A stretch of DNA of 64,000 nucleotides from assembly GCF_000377345.1 (NCBI RefSeq), contig NZ_KB898038.1:186001-250000 (forward strand), in the 5' to 3' direction. Shown in pieces: positions 1 to 9,403 of this stretch. Position 1 is the first letter of the stretch. Each line of letters starts with the position of its first letter. The DNA comes from Thioalkalivibrio sp. ALJ16. Its GTDB lineage: Bacteria > Pseudomonadota > Gammaproteobacteria > Ectothiorhodospirales > Ectothiorhodospiraceae. The translations under genes and the position numbers were made by a program. Under the pieces are notes generated by a model. That model saw only the letters and a list, made by a program, of their open reading frames with translations, searched no databases and was not told the DNA's origin.

Positions 1-420
1 CAGGTCCATGCGCAGGTCGTCGAACGCAATGCGCGTGGTCACGCCGCCCCCGAGTCCGGACCGCGAATGGGCCCGGAGATCCAGCGAGCGCAGCAGGTGA
101 TCCACCAGCGCATCACTCGGCGTGGCCAGCCCGTCCAGGTCCACGCGCGAATCGGCGCGCGCCCCGAGTACCCCGTGGCGCAGTTCGTGTACCAGCGGGA
201 TCTCGATGCGCTCGCCGTCCTCCTCCAGCACCAGGCGGCTCCGCCCGCTCGCGCCCAGGTAGCCACGTTCGTACTCGAGCATCTCGTGGCGCAGGAGCAA
301 CTCGCCCAGCCGCGCCTCATGGGTCTCGGCCAGCGTCCCCTGCACTTGGGTTCCGATCACCAGCGGCCAGACCGCGGCCAGGGCCAGCAGCACCACCGCA
401 AGAATTATCCATTTACGCAC
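1..420 (-). CDS. DUF945 (YdgA-like) family protein, 3' end outside window
   Basis: The reading frame is open from a GTG at 420 to the window edge, giving 140 visible codons. A purine-rich Shine-Dalgarno (GGGAGA) lies about 5 bases before the GTG. The N-terminus is a single uncleaved-looking hydrophobic segment (residues 4-22), then a periplasmic-type region with VQGTL near residue 26 and a YERGYLG motif near residue 54. This layout and the Y-x-R-G motif match the N-terminal part of DUF945/YdgA proteins, which are anchored periplasmic proteins of unclear function. The rest of the protein lies beyond the window. The family call rests on the N-terminal quarter or so only. Confidence 0.72.
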   Translation of the reverse strand, partial: MRKWIILAVVLLALAAVWPLVIGTQVQGTLAETHEARLGELLLRHEMLEYERGYLGASGRSRLVLEEDGERIEIPLVHELRHGVLGARADSRVDLDGLATPSDALVDHLLRSLDLRAHSRSGLGGGVTTRIAFDDLRMDL

Positions 421-479
421 TGCGTCTCCCTGCGGCCCTGCCGCTCTCCAGTACCGGTCGCCTGCGCCCGCGCCGCGAC

Positions 480-1094
480 CTATTCATCCAGGAATTCCAC
501 GTTGCCCAGACCGTGGCGGACCACCTCCGGCGCCGCGCCGGTCAGATCCAGCACACTGGTCGCCTCCAACGTCCCCGCCCCGCCATCGACCACCAGGTCC
601 ACGGCATGGCCCAGACGATCGTCGATCTCCCAGGGCTCGGTCAGCGGGTGCTCGTCCTCCGGCAGCTGCAGGGTCGCGGACATCAGCGGCGAACCCAGCT
701 CCCGCAGCAGGGCCGAGACGATCGGGCTTGCTGGCACGCGCAGGCCGATCGTGCGCCGTTTCGGATGCTGCAGGCGCCGCGGTACCTCGCGCGTGGCCGG
801 CAGGATGAAGGTATAGGGCCCGGGCGTCAGGGTCTTCATCAGACGAAACGCGGTGTTGTCCACCTTCGCGTAGACCCCCAGTTCCGAGAGGTCACGGCAC
901 AGCAGGGTCAGGTGGTGGGTATCGTCGACCTGGCGGATGCGCCGGATACGATCCGCCCCGGTCTTGTCCCCCGGGAGGCAGGCCAGCGCATAGCAGGCAT
1001 CCGTCGGCAGCGCGATCACCGCCCCTTCCTGGAGTCGGTCCAGGACCTGACGGATCAGCCTCGGCTGGGGGTTGTCGGGGTGGATCGAAAGCAT
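480..1094 (-). CDS. yciO: YciO/Sua5/YrdC family protein (L-threonylcarbamoyladenylate synthase type)
   Basis: 204 aa. I chose the ATG at 1094 because residues from there (MLSIHPDNPQ) align with E. coli YciO (FFYIHPDNPQ); the open frame runs upstream to 1196 without YciO-like sequence. Conserved YrdC landmarks are PTDACYAL (about residue 27), LLCRDLSEL, PGPYTFIL, KRRTIGLRVP and the C-terminal TSVLDLTG. The YrdC fold binds ATP and threonine and, in TsaC/Sua5, makes threonylcarbamoyl-AMP for tRNA t6A37; YciO itself is a slower paralogue whose cellular role is debated. It lies on the same strand as the DUF945 gene, about 60 bases upstream of it. Confidence 0.9.
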   Translation of the reverse strand: MLSIHPDNPQPRLIRQVLDRLQEGAVIALPTDACYALACLPGDKTGADRIRRIRQVDDTHHLTLLCRDLSELGVYAKVDNTAFRLMKTLTPGPYTFILPATREVPRRLQHPKRRTIGLRVPASPIVSALLRELGSPLMSATLQLPEDEHPLTEPWEIDDRLGHAVDLVVDGGAGTLEATSVLDLTGAAPEVVRHGLGNVEFLDE

Positions 1095-1247
1095 GGGCGC
1101 GGCGCAAACGGAAACGGGCCGCGCAGTGTAGCGCATCCGCCTGCCGGCCCATAAGAACACGCGGTGACGGTGGCCGCCCCGCTGCGCCGCGCGCATGTAA
1201 ATTCATCAGTGTTTCCCTACACTGCGCGAAACTCGAGGAGAACGCCG

Positions 1248-1544
1248 ATGCTGTACATGATCCAGGGCCAGGATGTACCGGAATCGCTGGACGCGCGCCT
1301 GGCCGCGCGCCCGGAACACCTCGCCCGCCTGCAGAACCTGCGCGACGACGGGCGCCTGATCCTGGCCGGCCCGTGCCCTGCCATCGACAGCGACGACCCC
1401 GGACCGGCCGGGTTCACCGGCAGCCTGATCGTTGCCGAATTCCCGTCGCTGGAGGCGGCACGCGCATGGGCGGATGCCGACCCCTACGTGGCTGCCGGGG
1501 TCTACGCCCGCGTGGATGTGCGGCCGTTCAAGCAGGTGTTTTGA
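1248..1544 (+). CDS. YciI-like protein
   Basis: 98 aa. The ATG at 1248 follows a GAGGAG Shine-Dalgarno at 1235-1240 with 7-base spacing and gives the usual YciI length; longer in-frame starts are rejected. The protein shows the YciI ferredoxin-like pattern: [18 protein letters not shown] at the N-terminus, [18 protein letters not shown] and a C-terminal [14 protein letters not shown]. The family carries a conserved His/Asp pair, here probably H22 and D88 of the DPY motif, and is thought to be enzymatic although no general substrate is known. Its TGA overlaps the ATG of the downstream parvulin by the ATGA arrangement, so the two are translationally coupled. Confidence 0.88.
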   Translation: MLYMIQGQDVPESLDARLAARPEHLARLQNLRDDGRLILAGPCPAIDSDDPGPAGFTGSLIVAEFPSLEAARAWADADPYVAAGVYARVDVRPFKQVF

Positions 1545-2407
1545 TGCGCGCCGCCATCCACCACCGGGGCCGGCACTGGGGCCTGGCCGCCGTTACCGCC
1601 GTGATCCTCCTGAGCGGCTGCGGCAACGGCCTTGATGCACCCGACACCGAGGACAGCATCAGCGCCGACACCCGCGACGTGGACACCGTCGCCACGGTCA
1701 ACAACGAGCCCATCACCCGGGCCGACCTGTTTACCTACTCCGGCATGGACGAGGATGCCGGCGCTGCCTCCGCAGACGGCACGCTCGAGGAACTCATCAG
1801 CCTCGAACTGCTGCGCCAGGAGGCCGAGGCCCGCGGGCTGGATCGCGACGCCGAGACCCGGCGCATCCTGCGCATGGTGGAAACCAACCTGCTGGCCTCG
1901 CGGCTGATGGAGGACATCACCGCCGAGCTGGAGATCACCGAGGCCGACCTCGAGGCAGAATACGAACGCCAGATCGAGGCCATGCGCGGCACCGAATACC
2001 GCGCCCGCCACATCCTCGTCGACGACGCCGAGCGGGCCCGGGAGCTGCTCGCGGAGCTGGAAGCGGGCGCGGACTTCGCGGAGCTGGCCGCGGCGCATTC
2101 CACCGATCCCGGGTCCGCGGCCCGCGGCGGCGACCTCGGCTGGTTCAGCCCGGAACAGATGGTCCCGTCATTCAGCGAGGCCGCCACGCGCCTGGAGGCC
2201 GGCGAGACCACCCGCGAACCGGTGGAAAGCCCGTTTGGCTGGCATCTGATCCGCCTGGAAGAGACCCGCGAGATCGAAATGCCCGAGCTGGACGACGTGC
2301 GGGTCGAACTGATCGAGATCCTCGAAAGCCGCGCCATTCAGGACTACCTGGAGGCACTGCGCGAGGACGCCGACATCCAGATCCCGACCCGGCCCACCAA
2401 CCAGTAG
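1544..2407 (+). CDS. Parvulin-type peptidyl-prolyl cis-trans isomerase, lipoprotein
   Basis: 287 aa. The N-terminus has a basic stretch, a hydrophobic core and a lipobox (LLSGC, Cys near residue 27), so it should be lipid-anchored and act in the periplasm. A SurA_N-like helical region follows (VATVNNEPITRADL, then an LISLELLRQEAEARGLD helix). The PpiC/rotamase domain covers roughly residues 148-245, with RARHILV, the TDPGSAARGGDLGWF signature, MVPSF, and SPFGWHLIRLEE. These are the standard parvulin active-site segments. It is coupled to the YciI-like gene by a 4-base ATGA overlap. It resembles SurA/PrsA-type chaperone-isomerases more than cytosolic PpiC. Confidence 0.92.
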   Translation: MRAAIHHRGRHWGLAAVTAVILLSGCGNGLDAPDTEDSISADTRDVDTVATVNNEPITRADLFTYSGMDEDAGAASADGTLEELISLELLRQEAEARGLDRDAETRRILRMVETNLLASRLMEDITAELEITEADLEAEYERQIEAMRGTEYRARHILVDDAERARELLAELEAGADFAELAAAHSTDPGSAARGGDLGWFSPEQMVPSFSEAATRLEAGETTREPVESPFGWHLIRLEETREIEMPELDDVRVELIEILESRAIQDYLEALREDADIQIPTRPTNQ

Positions 2408-2430
2408 ACGCCCGACCGGGCACACGGGCC

Positions 2431-3003
2431 TCAATGCACGTGGTGCCCGCCGGCGCCATCTCGCATGTGATCGCCCGTCGAATCGCCGTGGTGGTCACCA
2501 TGGCGGTCATGGCCATGGTGACCGTCGGTGGCCCCTTCCCCGCGCTGAACCCGCGCGTGAATCACCATGCTCTCGCCATCATCGAACTCGAGCACCACGG
2601 GCACCCACTCGCCCGCGGTCAGCGGTTCCACCAGCCCGATGAACATCAGGTGCAGCCCGCCCGGCTCGAGCACCAGCGTCTCCCCGGCCGGCAGGTCCAG
2701 CCCGTCGACCTGGCGCATGCGCATCACGCCATCCACATGCGCATGCTCGTGCAGCTCCACCACCCGCGAAATCGGGGCCTCGGCAGCCACGATGCGGTAG
2801 TCCTGTTCGCCCGTGTTGCGGAGCACGAAATAGCCACCGGTCATGTCGCCGGGCATCAGCCGCACCCACGGAACGCCCTCCATCTCCAGGCCGGGACGGC
2901 ATTCGCAGATCTCCGGGTCGGCCGCCAGTACCGATCCCGAGGTCGTCCCCAGGAGGAGGGCACCGCCCAGCAGGCCGTGCAGAAAGCGCTTGGCTTGTTT
3001 CAT
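2431..3003 (-). CDS. PCu(A)C-type periplasmic copper chaperone with His-rich C-terminus
   Basis: 190 aa with a clear Sec signal peptide ending near VLA-AD (residue 28). The core matches PCu(A)C/DUF461: GGYFVLRNTG, a VVELHEH..VDGVMRMRQV copper site, LDLPAGETLVLEPGGLHLMFIGL and a final beta strand with VVLEFDDGESM. The H...M...HLM arrangement supplies the Cu(I) ligands; the family delivers copper to the CuA site of cytochrome c oxidase. The last 30 residues are a His/Gly/Asp-rich tail, common in this family and probably metal-storing. It is convergent with the parvulin gene, only 23 bases apart, with no obvious strong terminator. Confidence 0.92.
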   Translation of the reverse strand: MKQAKRFLHGLLGGALLLGTTSGSVLAADPEICECRPGLEMEGVPWVRLMPGDMTGGYFVLRNTGEQDYRIVAAEAPISRVVELHEHAHVDGVMRMRQVDGLDLPAGETLVLEPGGLHLMFIGLVEPLTAGEWVPVVLEFDDGESMVIHARVQRGEGATDGHHGHDRHGDHHGDSTGDHMRDGAGGHHVH

Positions 3004-3284
3004 GTCGTTCGCCTCATTGCTCAGGGAATTGCTACGCCGAATTGCCCCGCCGCCTCGGGCCGCAGCACAGGGCCCGCGGGTGTGTGCACATTAACCAGCA
3101 TTTGCTTATATTGCCACCAGCACCGGCATGCCGGCCGATACCGTGTACGGGCCGCGGCGAGCGCCACCGGTGATACCATGGGCGGGCTGTGGAACCTCCT
3201 CCCGCGGCTTCGCTCCAAGCCCCCGTCCGGCCACCCGGCAGGCCCTGCCCTGACCGGACCGCATGAACCACAATCGAGACATCC
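3004..3284. other. Divergent intergenic region between copper chaperone and RND operon
   Basis: About 280 bases without a convincing gene. It must carry promoters for both the copper chaperone (minus) and the RND adaptor (plus). An AT-richer patch near 3091-3115 (TTAACC, TTGCTTATATTG) is the likeliest promoter area, but I cannot assign -35/-10 boxes with confidence. Confidence 0.4.
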
Positions 3285-4541
3285 ATGCCGAGCGCCCTTC
3301 GTCGAACCCTGGTCCCTGTCCTCGTGATCGCCGTGGCGGTGGCGGGGTTCGTGCTGCTGCGCGCGACCGGTCCCGAGGCGCCGCCGCCCGATGCCGCCGA
3401 GCGCAGCTGGCCGGTGCAGGGCCTGACCGCCGAACCCGGCGCCCATCGCCCCGCCGTAGTGCTGAACGGCCGTGTACAGTCCGCTCGCAGTGCCCGTCTG
3501 CGCGCGGCGGTCGAGGGCGAGATCGAGGCGGTGCCGGCCCGCGCCGGGCAGCGGGTCGCCCAGGGGGACGCGCTGGTCCGGATCGACCCCCGCGAGGCCC
3601 GGCTGCAACTGGACCAGCGCGAGGCCGAGCGCCGCGAACTCGAGGGCGCGGTCGAAAGCGAGGCGCTGCGCGCCCGCTTCGACCGCGAGGCCCTGCAACG
3701 CGAGCGCGACCTGCTGGCCATCGCCGAACGTGGCCTGGAACGCGCCCGTGACCTGCGCGAACGCAACCTGGGTTCCGAATCGGACGTGGATGCCGCCCGC
3801 GAGCGCCTGCAACAGGCCAGCATTACCGTGGACAACCGCGAGCAGGCCGTCGCCGACTCCCCGATGCGCCGAGCCCAGGCCGAGGCGCGGCTGGCGCGTG
3901 CCCGCGCCGCCGAGGAACAGGCACGCATCGACCTCGAACGCACCACCGTCCGGGCACCCTTCGATGCCCGCATCGTCGCGGTGGAGGTGGCCAGCGGCGA
4001 ACGCGCCCGCCCCGGCGACCTGCTGCTGAACCTGTTTGCCATCGACGACCTCGAGATCCGCGCCAGCCTACCGGAACAGCGACTGGCGCAGGTCGAGGCC
4101 CTGCTGCACGAGGAGGTCCGGCTCCCGGCCACGGCCAAGGTCGGCGGCCAGCGTATCGAGACCGAGCTGGCCCGACTGGAGGGCGAGACCCGGACCGGCG
4201 AGGCCGGGGTGCGCGGGGTATTCGAGGTACGCGACGGGGGCCATAGCCTGCCCCTGAACCGTTTTGTCGAACTGCGCCTGCTGCTGCCTGAGGAACCGGA
4301 CAGCCTGGTCGTGCCGTTTGAATCACTGTTCGGCCGCGACCGGGTGTTCCGCATCGTCGACGGCCGCCTGGAATCCCTGCAGGTCGAGCGCCTGGGCGAG
4401 GTCGTGGATGCCGACGGCGACACCCGCGCCCTGATCCGCAGCCGCGACATCGCCGCCGGCGACACCCTGCTCGCGACCCGCCTGCCGAACGCCGTCGACG
4501 GCCTGCGCGTCGAGGTCGAAAACCGGGATTCCGGCGAATGA
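3285..4541 (+). CDS. RND efflux periplasmic adaptor (membrane fusion protein)
   Basis: 418 aa. An N-terminal hydrophobic segment (residues 8-25) acts as signal/anchor. A lipoyl half-motif follows (VEGEIEAVPARAGQRVAQGD, about residues 76-95), then a long alpha-helical hairpin rich in Ala, Arg and Glu (about 105-215), the second lipoyl half (TTVRAPFDARIVAVEVASGE) and a beta-barrel region with the membrane-proximal domain (VPFESLFG..RVFRIVDG). This is the standard adaptor order. Its stop overlaps the permease start by 4 bases, so it is the first gene of a two-gene efflux operon. No outer-membrane factor is encoded beside it, so the pump presumably shares a TolC-like channel. Confidence 0.93.
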   Translation: MPSALRRTLVPVLVIAVAVAGFVLLRATGPEAPPPDAAERSWPVQGLTAEPGAHRPAVVLNGRVQSARSARLRAAVEGEIEAVPARAGQRVAQGDALVRIDPREARLQLDQREAERRELEGAVESEALRARFDREALQRERDLLAIAERGLERARDLRERNLGSESDVDAARERLQQASITVDNREQAVADSPMRRAQAEARLARARAAEEQARIDLERTTVRAPFDARIVAVEVASGERARPGDLLLNLFAIDDLEIRASLPEQRLAQVEALLHEEVRLPATAKVGGQRIETELARLEGETRTGEAGVRGVFEVRDGGHSLPLNRFVELRLLLPEEPDSLVVPFESLFGRDRVFRIVDGRLESLQVERLGEVVDADGDTRALIRSRDIAAGDTLLATRLPNAVDGLRVEVENRDSGE

Positions 4542-7500
4542 GCGAGACCGGCCCCGCGAACGCGCCCGAGCGCCCGCTGCCCGGGGGCGGCGCGCAGGAC
4601 AGCGACCGGCCGCCCCGAGGCCCGATCCAGCTGTTCCTGGAACATCGCCTCGCGGCCAACCTGCTGATCGCCCTGATGCTGCTGGCCGGGGCCTTTGCCC
4701 TGACCAAGCTGAACACCCAGTTCTTCCCCAGCTTCGAGCTCGACTTCATCACCGTAGAAGTGCCCTGGACCGGGGCCAGCGCGGAGGATGTCGAACGCGC
4801 CATCGTCGACCCGCTGGAGCAGGACCTGCGCACGGTGGACGGCCTGCGCAACATGACCTCCACCTCGGCGCTGGGCATCGGCGTGGTGACCATGGAGTTC
4901 GAGGCCGGGACCGACATGACCCTGGCGCTGGAACAGGTCAACGACCGCGTGAACCAGCAGCGCAATCTGCCGGAGGCGGCCGAGACCCCGGTGGTCACCC
5001 GGGTGATTCGCTATGAACCCGTCGCGCGCCTGCTGCTGACCGGGCCCGACGACCCGCAGCAGCTGCGCGTCCTCGCCCGCCAGTTCGAGCGCGAGCTGCT
5101 GGATGCCGGCATTGCGCGCATCGAATTCACCGGCCTGACCGACGACGAGATGGCCATCCAGGTCCCCTCCGCCACACTCTATCGCCTGGACATGACGCTG
5201 GCCGACATCGGCGAAGAGATCCGGACCATGGCCCAGGATCTGCCGGCCGGCTCGGTCGGGCGCGACGATACCGCACGCCAGATCCGCAGCCTGGAACAGG
5301 CCCGCGACATCGTCAGCTTCGAGCGGCTGGTCCTGCGCGGCGACGGCGAACTGGGGCGCCTGACCCTGGGCGATATCGCCACCCTCGACCTGCGCCACCG
5401 CGACGGCCAGGTGCGCGCCCGCGCCAACGGCCAGCGCGCGATCGAGATGCAGCTGCTGCGCTCGGAGACCGGCGACTCGCTGGCGGCCGCCCAGGTCCTG
5501 GAGGACTGGCTGGCGCAGACCCGCCCGGCCCTGCCCCCGGGTGTCGAGCTGCAGGTGACCGACGCCTTCTGGGAGCTGCTGTCCGAGCGCATCACCCTGC
5601 TGCTGAAGAACGGCTTGGGCGGCCTGCTGCTGGTGCTCGGGATCCTGTTCCTCTTCCTCAATCGTCATATCGCCCTGCGCGTGGCACTGGGCATCCCGAT
5701 CGCGTTCACCGCCGCGTTCGTGGTGCTGTGGGTGGTGGGTGGCTCCATCAACATGATCTCGCTGTTTGGCTTCATCATGTCGCTGGGGATCATCGTCGAC
5801 AATGCGATCGTGGTGTCCGAGCACGCCTACAGCCTGCACCAGCGCGGGCTCTCGGCCAGCCGCGCCGCGCGCGACGGCGCCCGCCGCATGGTCGGGCCGG
5901 TGATCGCCGCCTCTCTGACCACGGTGGCCGCCTTCCTGCCGCTGATGCTGATCGGCGGCATCATCGGCAACATCCTGTTCGACATCCCGCTGGTGGTGAT
6001 CTGCGTGATTGTCGCCACGCTCCTGATCGCCTTCCTGATCCTGCCGGCGCACCTGAAGGGTGTGATGCACCGGCTCCAGCCACCCCGCGCCGGCAGCCTG
6101 CGCGAGCGCTTCGACAACGGCTTCGAGACCTTCCGCAATGGCGCCTTCCGCCGCGCGGTCACCGTGTCGGTCAACCACTCGGGCACCACCCTGGCGCTGG
6201 CGGTCGGCGCGCTGATCCTCGCCATCGGTCTGGCCGCCAGCGGACGCATCGGCTTCACCTTCTTCCCGTCGCCCGAGGGCACCATCGTCAACGCCGGGGT
6301 CAACTTTGTCGCCGGCACACCGCCGGAGCGGGTCGAGGCCTTCCTGATCCACGTCGAGGAGGCCCTGGCCGAGACCGAGGAGGCCCTGGGCGGCGACCTG
6401 GTGCGCGCCTCCGTCACCCGGCTCGGCCGCGGCATCGATCCCGGCGACGGCAACGCCCCGCGCGGCGACCAGTTCGGCAACATCCAGGTGGAGCTGGTCT
6501 CGCCCGAACAGCGCGAAGTGCGTAACCGCGAGTTCATCCAGGCCTGGGAGGACCGCGTGCGCCAGGCCCCGGGCATCGAGAACTTCAGCATCGACGAGCG
6601 CCAGACCGGGCCGCCCGGACGCGACCTGGAGGTGCGCCTGACCGGCGATGACCCGCACGCATTGAAGAACGCCGCCCTCGACCTGGCGGAGCTCTTTGAT
6701 GACTTTGCGGGCACCTTCGCCACCAATGACGACACGCCGTTCGGTCGCGAGCAACTGGTGTTCCAGGTCAAACCGGAGGGCCGCGCCCTGGGCCTGACCA
6801 CCGAATCGGTCGGCGCCCAGCTGCGCGATGCCTACGATGGCCACCTGGCCCAGCTCTACCAGGACGGGCTGGAAGAGGTCGAGGTGCGCGTGCGCCTGCC
6901 GGATGCCGAGCGCCATTCCAGCGAGAGCCTGGAGCGCCTGAACCTGCGCCTGCCCAGCGGCGAATTCGTGCCGCTGGGCAGCGTGGTGGACCTGCGCTCG
7001 CGCCAGGGCTTCGAGACCCTGCGCCATGCCGACACCCGTCTGGCGATCCAGGTCTCCACCGAGGTCGACCGCAGCGTGAACAACGCCGCGCGCATCCGTG
7101 CGGCACTGGAAGACGGCCCGCTGGACGACCTCGCGGCGCGCCACGGCATCGAATACTCGTTCGAGGGGCGCGCGGCCGACCAGGCCGAGACCTTCGCCGA
7201 CATGCGCACCGGCCTGGTCCTGGCGCTTGGGCTGATGTACATCACCCTGGCCTGGGTGTTCGGGTCCTGGGGCTGGCCGCTGATCGTGATGGCGATCATC
7301 CCGTTCGGCATCCTCGGCGCCCTGCTGGGCCACTGGATCCTCAACGTGGAGCTGACCATCCTGTCGCTGTTCGGGCTGTTCGGCCTGACCGGGATCGTGG
7401 TCAACAACTCGATCATCCTGGTCAGCTTCTACCAGGGCCTGCGCGAGGCCGGCCTGGCCCTGCAGGAGGCGATCGTCGAGGCCGCCTGCCAGCGCCTGCG

Positions 7501-7720
7501 CGCGGTGATCCTGACTTCGGTGACTACCATCGCCGGCCTGACCCCGCTGCTGTTCGAGCGCTCGGTCCAGGCCCAGTTCCTGATCCCGATGGCCATCTCC
7601 ATCGTGTTCGGCCTGGCCATCGCCACCGTGCTGGTACTATTCGTGATCCCCGCCCTGCTGCGCCTGTACGAAGGCCGCTTCGACCGCGGCGCCACCCTCA
7701 CCCACCACGCCTCTGACTAA
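4538..7720 (+). CDS. RND-family efflux permease (AcrB/HAE1-like)
   Basis: 1060 aa, normal for the family. TM1 follows QLFLEHRLAANLLIALMLLA; the first large periplasmic loop shows the VPWTGASAEDVE..IVDPLE pattern. TM helices 2-6 lie around residues 340-500 and include the TM4 proton-relay segment with SLGIIVDNAIVVSEHAY. A second porter loop and TM8-12 (LALGLMYITLAWVF onward) follow, with GLTGIVVNNSIILVSFYQG. The single Asp in IVDNAIVV suggests a proton-driven HAE1-like drug, lipid or small-molecule pump; CzcA-type pumps usually carry DGAVV at this place. Translationally coupled to the adaptor. The substrate cannot be read from sequence. Confidence 0.93.
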   Translation: MSETGPANAPERPLPGGGAQDSDRPPRGPIQLFLEHRLAANLLIALMLLAGAFALTKLNTQFFPSFELDFITVEVPWTGASAEDVERAIVDPLEQDLRTVDGLRNMTSTSALGIGVVTMEFEAGTDMTLALEQVNDRVNQQRNLPEAAETPVVTRVIRYEPVARLLLTGPDDPQQLRVLARQFERELLDAGIARIEFTGLTDDEMAIQVPSATLYRLDMTLADIGEEIRTMAQDLPAGSVGRDDTARQIRSLEQARDIVSFERLVLRGDGELGRLTLGDIATLDLRHRDGQVRARANGQRAIEMQLLRSETGDSLAAAQVLEDWLAQTRPALPPGVELQVTDAFWELLSERITLLLKNGLGGLLLVLGILFLFLNRHIALRVALGIPIAFTAAFVVLWVVGGSINMISLFGFIMSLGIIVDNAIVVSEHAYSLHQRGLSASRAARDGARRMVGPVIAASLTTVAAFLPLMLIGGIIGNILFDIPLVVICVIVATLLIAFLILPAHLKGVMHRLQPPRAGSLRERFDNGFETFRNGAFRRAVTVSVNHSGTTLALAVGALILAIGLAASGRIGFTFFPSPEGTIVNAGVNFVAGTPPERVEAFLIHVEEALAETEEALGGDLVRASVTRLGRGIDPGDGNAPRGDQFGNIQVELVSPEQREVRNREFIQAWEDRVRQAPGIENFSIDERQTGPPGRDLEVRLTGDDPHALKNAALDLAELFDDFAGTFATNDDTPFGREQLVFQVKPEGRALGLTTESVGAQLRDAYDGHLAQLYQDGLEEVEVRVRLPDAERHSSESLERLNLRLPSGEFVPLGSVVDLRSRQGFETLRHADTRLAIQVSTEVDRSVNNAARIRAALEDGPLDDLAARHGIEYSFEGRAADQAETFADMRTGLVLALGLMYITLAWVFGSWGWPLIVMAIIPFGILGALLGHWILNVELTILSLFGLFGLTGIVVNNSIILVSFYQGLREAGLALQEAIVEAACQRLRAVILTSVTTIAGLTPLLFERSVQAQFLIPMAISIVFGLAIATVLVLFVIPALLRLYEGRFDRGATLTHHASD

Positions 7721-7759
7721 CATTTGCATGTGGCCCACCGCTAAGGGGGCCAGATCAAG

Positions 7760-7911
7760 AGCGATTTACAGGAAAGTTCGAAGATGGGAAGGATGATTTG
7801 GGTGTGGACAGCGGGATCTCGCTAGCACCCTGACAGTCCCACACCCCAGCCACACCATCTACGGCCAAACCCAATCCCTCTTCCTGTCTTCACATCTTCC
7901 TGTAGACCGCT
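7760..7911. repeat. Imperfect long inverted repeat between convergent genes
   Basis: Arms at about 7760-7807 and 7863-7911 are recognisably inverted copies of each other (AGCGATTTACAGGAA versus, on the other strand, AGCGGTCTACAGGAA, continuing through a GATTTGGGT / GATTGGGTT block). About 55 bases separate the arms. The unit fills the 204-base gap between the convergent RND and MFS genes. It may act as a bidirectional terminator or be a degenerate dispersed element; no long T-run follows either arm. Confidence 0.6.
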
Positions 7912-7924
7912 TTGACCTTCACCC

Positions 7925-9247
7925 TCAGCGGTGGGAGCGGTCGGCGAGGTGGATGGGGATGGAGGCGAGCAGCGCGGCCAGGAACAGGAACAGGCAGAAC
8001 AGGATGGCATTGGCCAGCCCCAGCCAGACCTGCAGCAGCCCGATCCCGGCCAGTCCGAAGATCGCGGCCGCGCGCGCCGACAGGGCCCAGAACCCGAACC
8101 AGCGCCCGGCCTCGCGCACCGGCACCATCATCCCGACCAGCGCGCGGCCAGCCGACTGTGCCGAACCCAGGCACAGCCCGGCGACGATCCCCACGCCGAG
8201 GAACACCATCTGCGCCTCCACCGGCCGACCCAGCAGTGCGCTCAGCCACTGCGCGATGGTCGTGGTGCCGAAGATCGCCACGACCGCCAGCGCCCACAGC
8301 GCCAGGGTCAGCCGATAGATCCGCACCGGCCCGGCACGGTCCTGCAGGAAGCCGAAACCGATGGCCCCGATGATCGCGGTGACCTGGGTGATCACGAACA
8401 TCGCGATGCGCACCGGCTCGTCCCACTGGATCACCTGCGAGCCGTAGATAAAGGTGAAGGAGATGATGATGTAGATCCCGGCCATCATGAAGAAGATGGA
8501 CACATACAGCGCACGCAACTCGCGGCGCTGCCCCAGCGTGACCAGCGCCGCGCGCACCCGCCGCCAGCCCAGGCCCAGCTGCAGCCGCCGACGCATGCGT
8601 CGGCGCGTGCCGCGCTCCTTCAGGAACAGGAAGGTCGGGATTGCCGAGATCAGGAAGAACACCGCGGCGAACGGCCCCACCCAGCGGATACGCTCGAAGT
8701 TCTCGGCGCTGACCTCGCCCAGCAGGCCCAGGGCAAAGGCGGTGGCGATCAGCCCGCCGATATAGCCCATACCCCAGCCCAGCCCCGAGATCCAGCCGAG
8801 CTTCTCCGGCGGCCCGAGGCTCGGCAGGAAGCTGGCGATGAAGGATTCGCCGATCGCGTAGCCGAAGTTGGAGGCGATGATCAGCGCCATGCCGAACAGC
8901 ACCAGCCCCGGCTCGACGAAATACAAAAGCCCCGTCGTCACCACCGTCAGGATCCACGAGGCCATAAGGAAGCGCTTGCGCGAGGCCGTTGCATCCATCA
9001 CCGCCCCGGCGAACGGGGCCGCGATCACCACCATGGCATAGCTGATTGCCAGCGCCAGGCTCCACAGCAGATTGCCCAGGCGATAGTCCGGTGCATCCCC
9101 GACGATGATGCGGGTGAACAGATCGCCGAAGATCACCGTGATGATCAGCAGCGTGTAGGCCTGGTTGGCGAAGTCGAACATCGCCCAGCCAAAGATCTCG
9201 CGGCGCGCGGCGGGGGCGTCCTCGGGGTGGCGCCGAATCAGCGGCAT
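7925..9247 (-). CDS. MFS transporter, UMF1/Atg22-like family
   Basis: 440 aa from the ATG at 9247; a GTG at 9277 would add 10 residues and cannot be excluded. The N-terminal EIFGWAMFDFANQAYTLLI motif is typical of the UMF1 (vacuole effluxer Atg22-like) branch of the major facilitator superfamily. About 12 hydrophobic segments follow, including a cytoplasmic loop with LFLKERGTRRRMRRR between the two six-helix halves. In yeast, Atg22 exports amino acids; bacterial members are uncharacterised, so a substrate cannot be given. Monocistronic by layout, convergent with the RND permease. Confidence 0.88.
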   Translation of the reverse strand: MPLIRRHPEDAPAARREIFGWAMFDFANQAYTLLIITVIFGDLFTRIIVGDAPDYRLGNLLWSLALAISYAMVVIAAPFAGAVMDATASRKRFLMASWILTVVTTGLLYFVEPGLVLFGMALIIASNFGYAIGESFIASFLPSLGPPEKLGWISGLGWGMGYIGGLIATAFALGLLGEVSAENFERIRWVGPFAAVFFLISAIPTFLFLKERGTRRRMRRRLQLGLGWRRVRAALVTLGQRRELRALYVSIFFMMAGIYIIISFTFIYGSQVIQWDEPVRIAMFVITQVTAIIGAIGFGFLQDRAGPVRIYRLTLALWALAVVAIFGTTTIAQWLSALLGRPVEAQMVFLGVGIVAGLCLGSAQSAGRALVGMMVPVREAGRWFGFWALSARAAAIFGLAGIGLLQVWLGLANAILFCLFLFLAALLASIPIHLADRSHR

Positions 9248-9403
9248 GCAGGGGTTCCCGGATCCATGACGGCCCACATGCTAACGCACTGGGAGCCTGT
9301 CGGGTTTGGCAGGGACCGGCTGCGCGCGGTGGGAACGCAGCGCCTTCGAGCGCTCTCCCGCGTCGAGCGCCCGGACCCGGCAGCGAGCCGGACCGCCGTG
9401 GCG

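Noticed and set aside
3032-7333. Very long minus-strand open frame antisense to the RND permease
   Set aside because: High GC leaves few stop codons; the translation is low-complexity Gln/Arg/Gly with no domain, while the plus strand encodes a full RND system.
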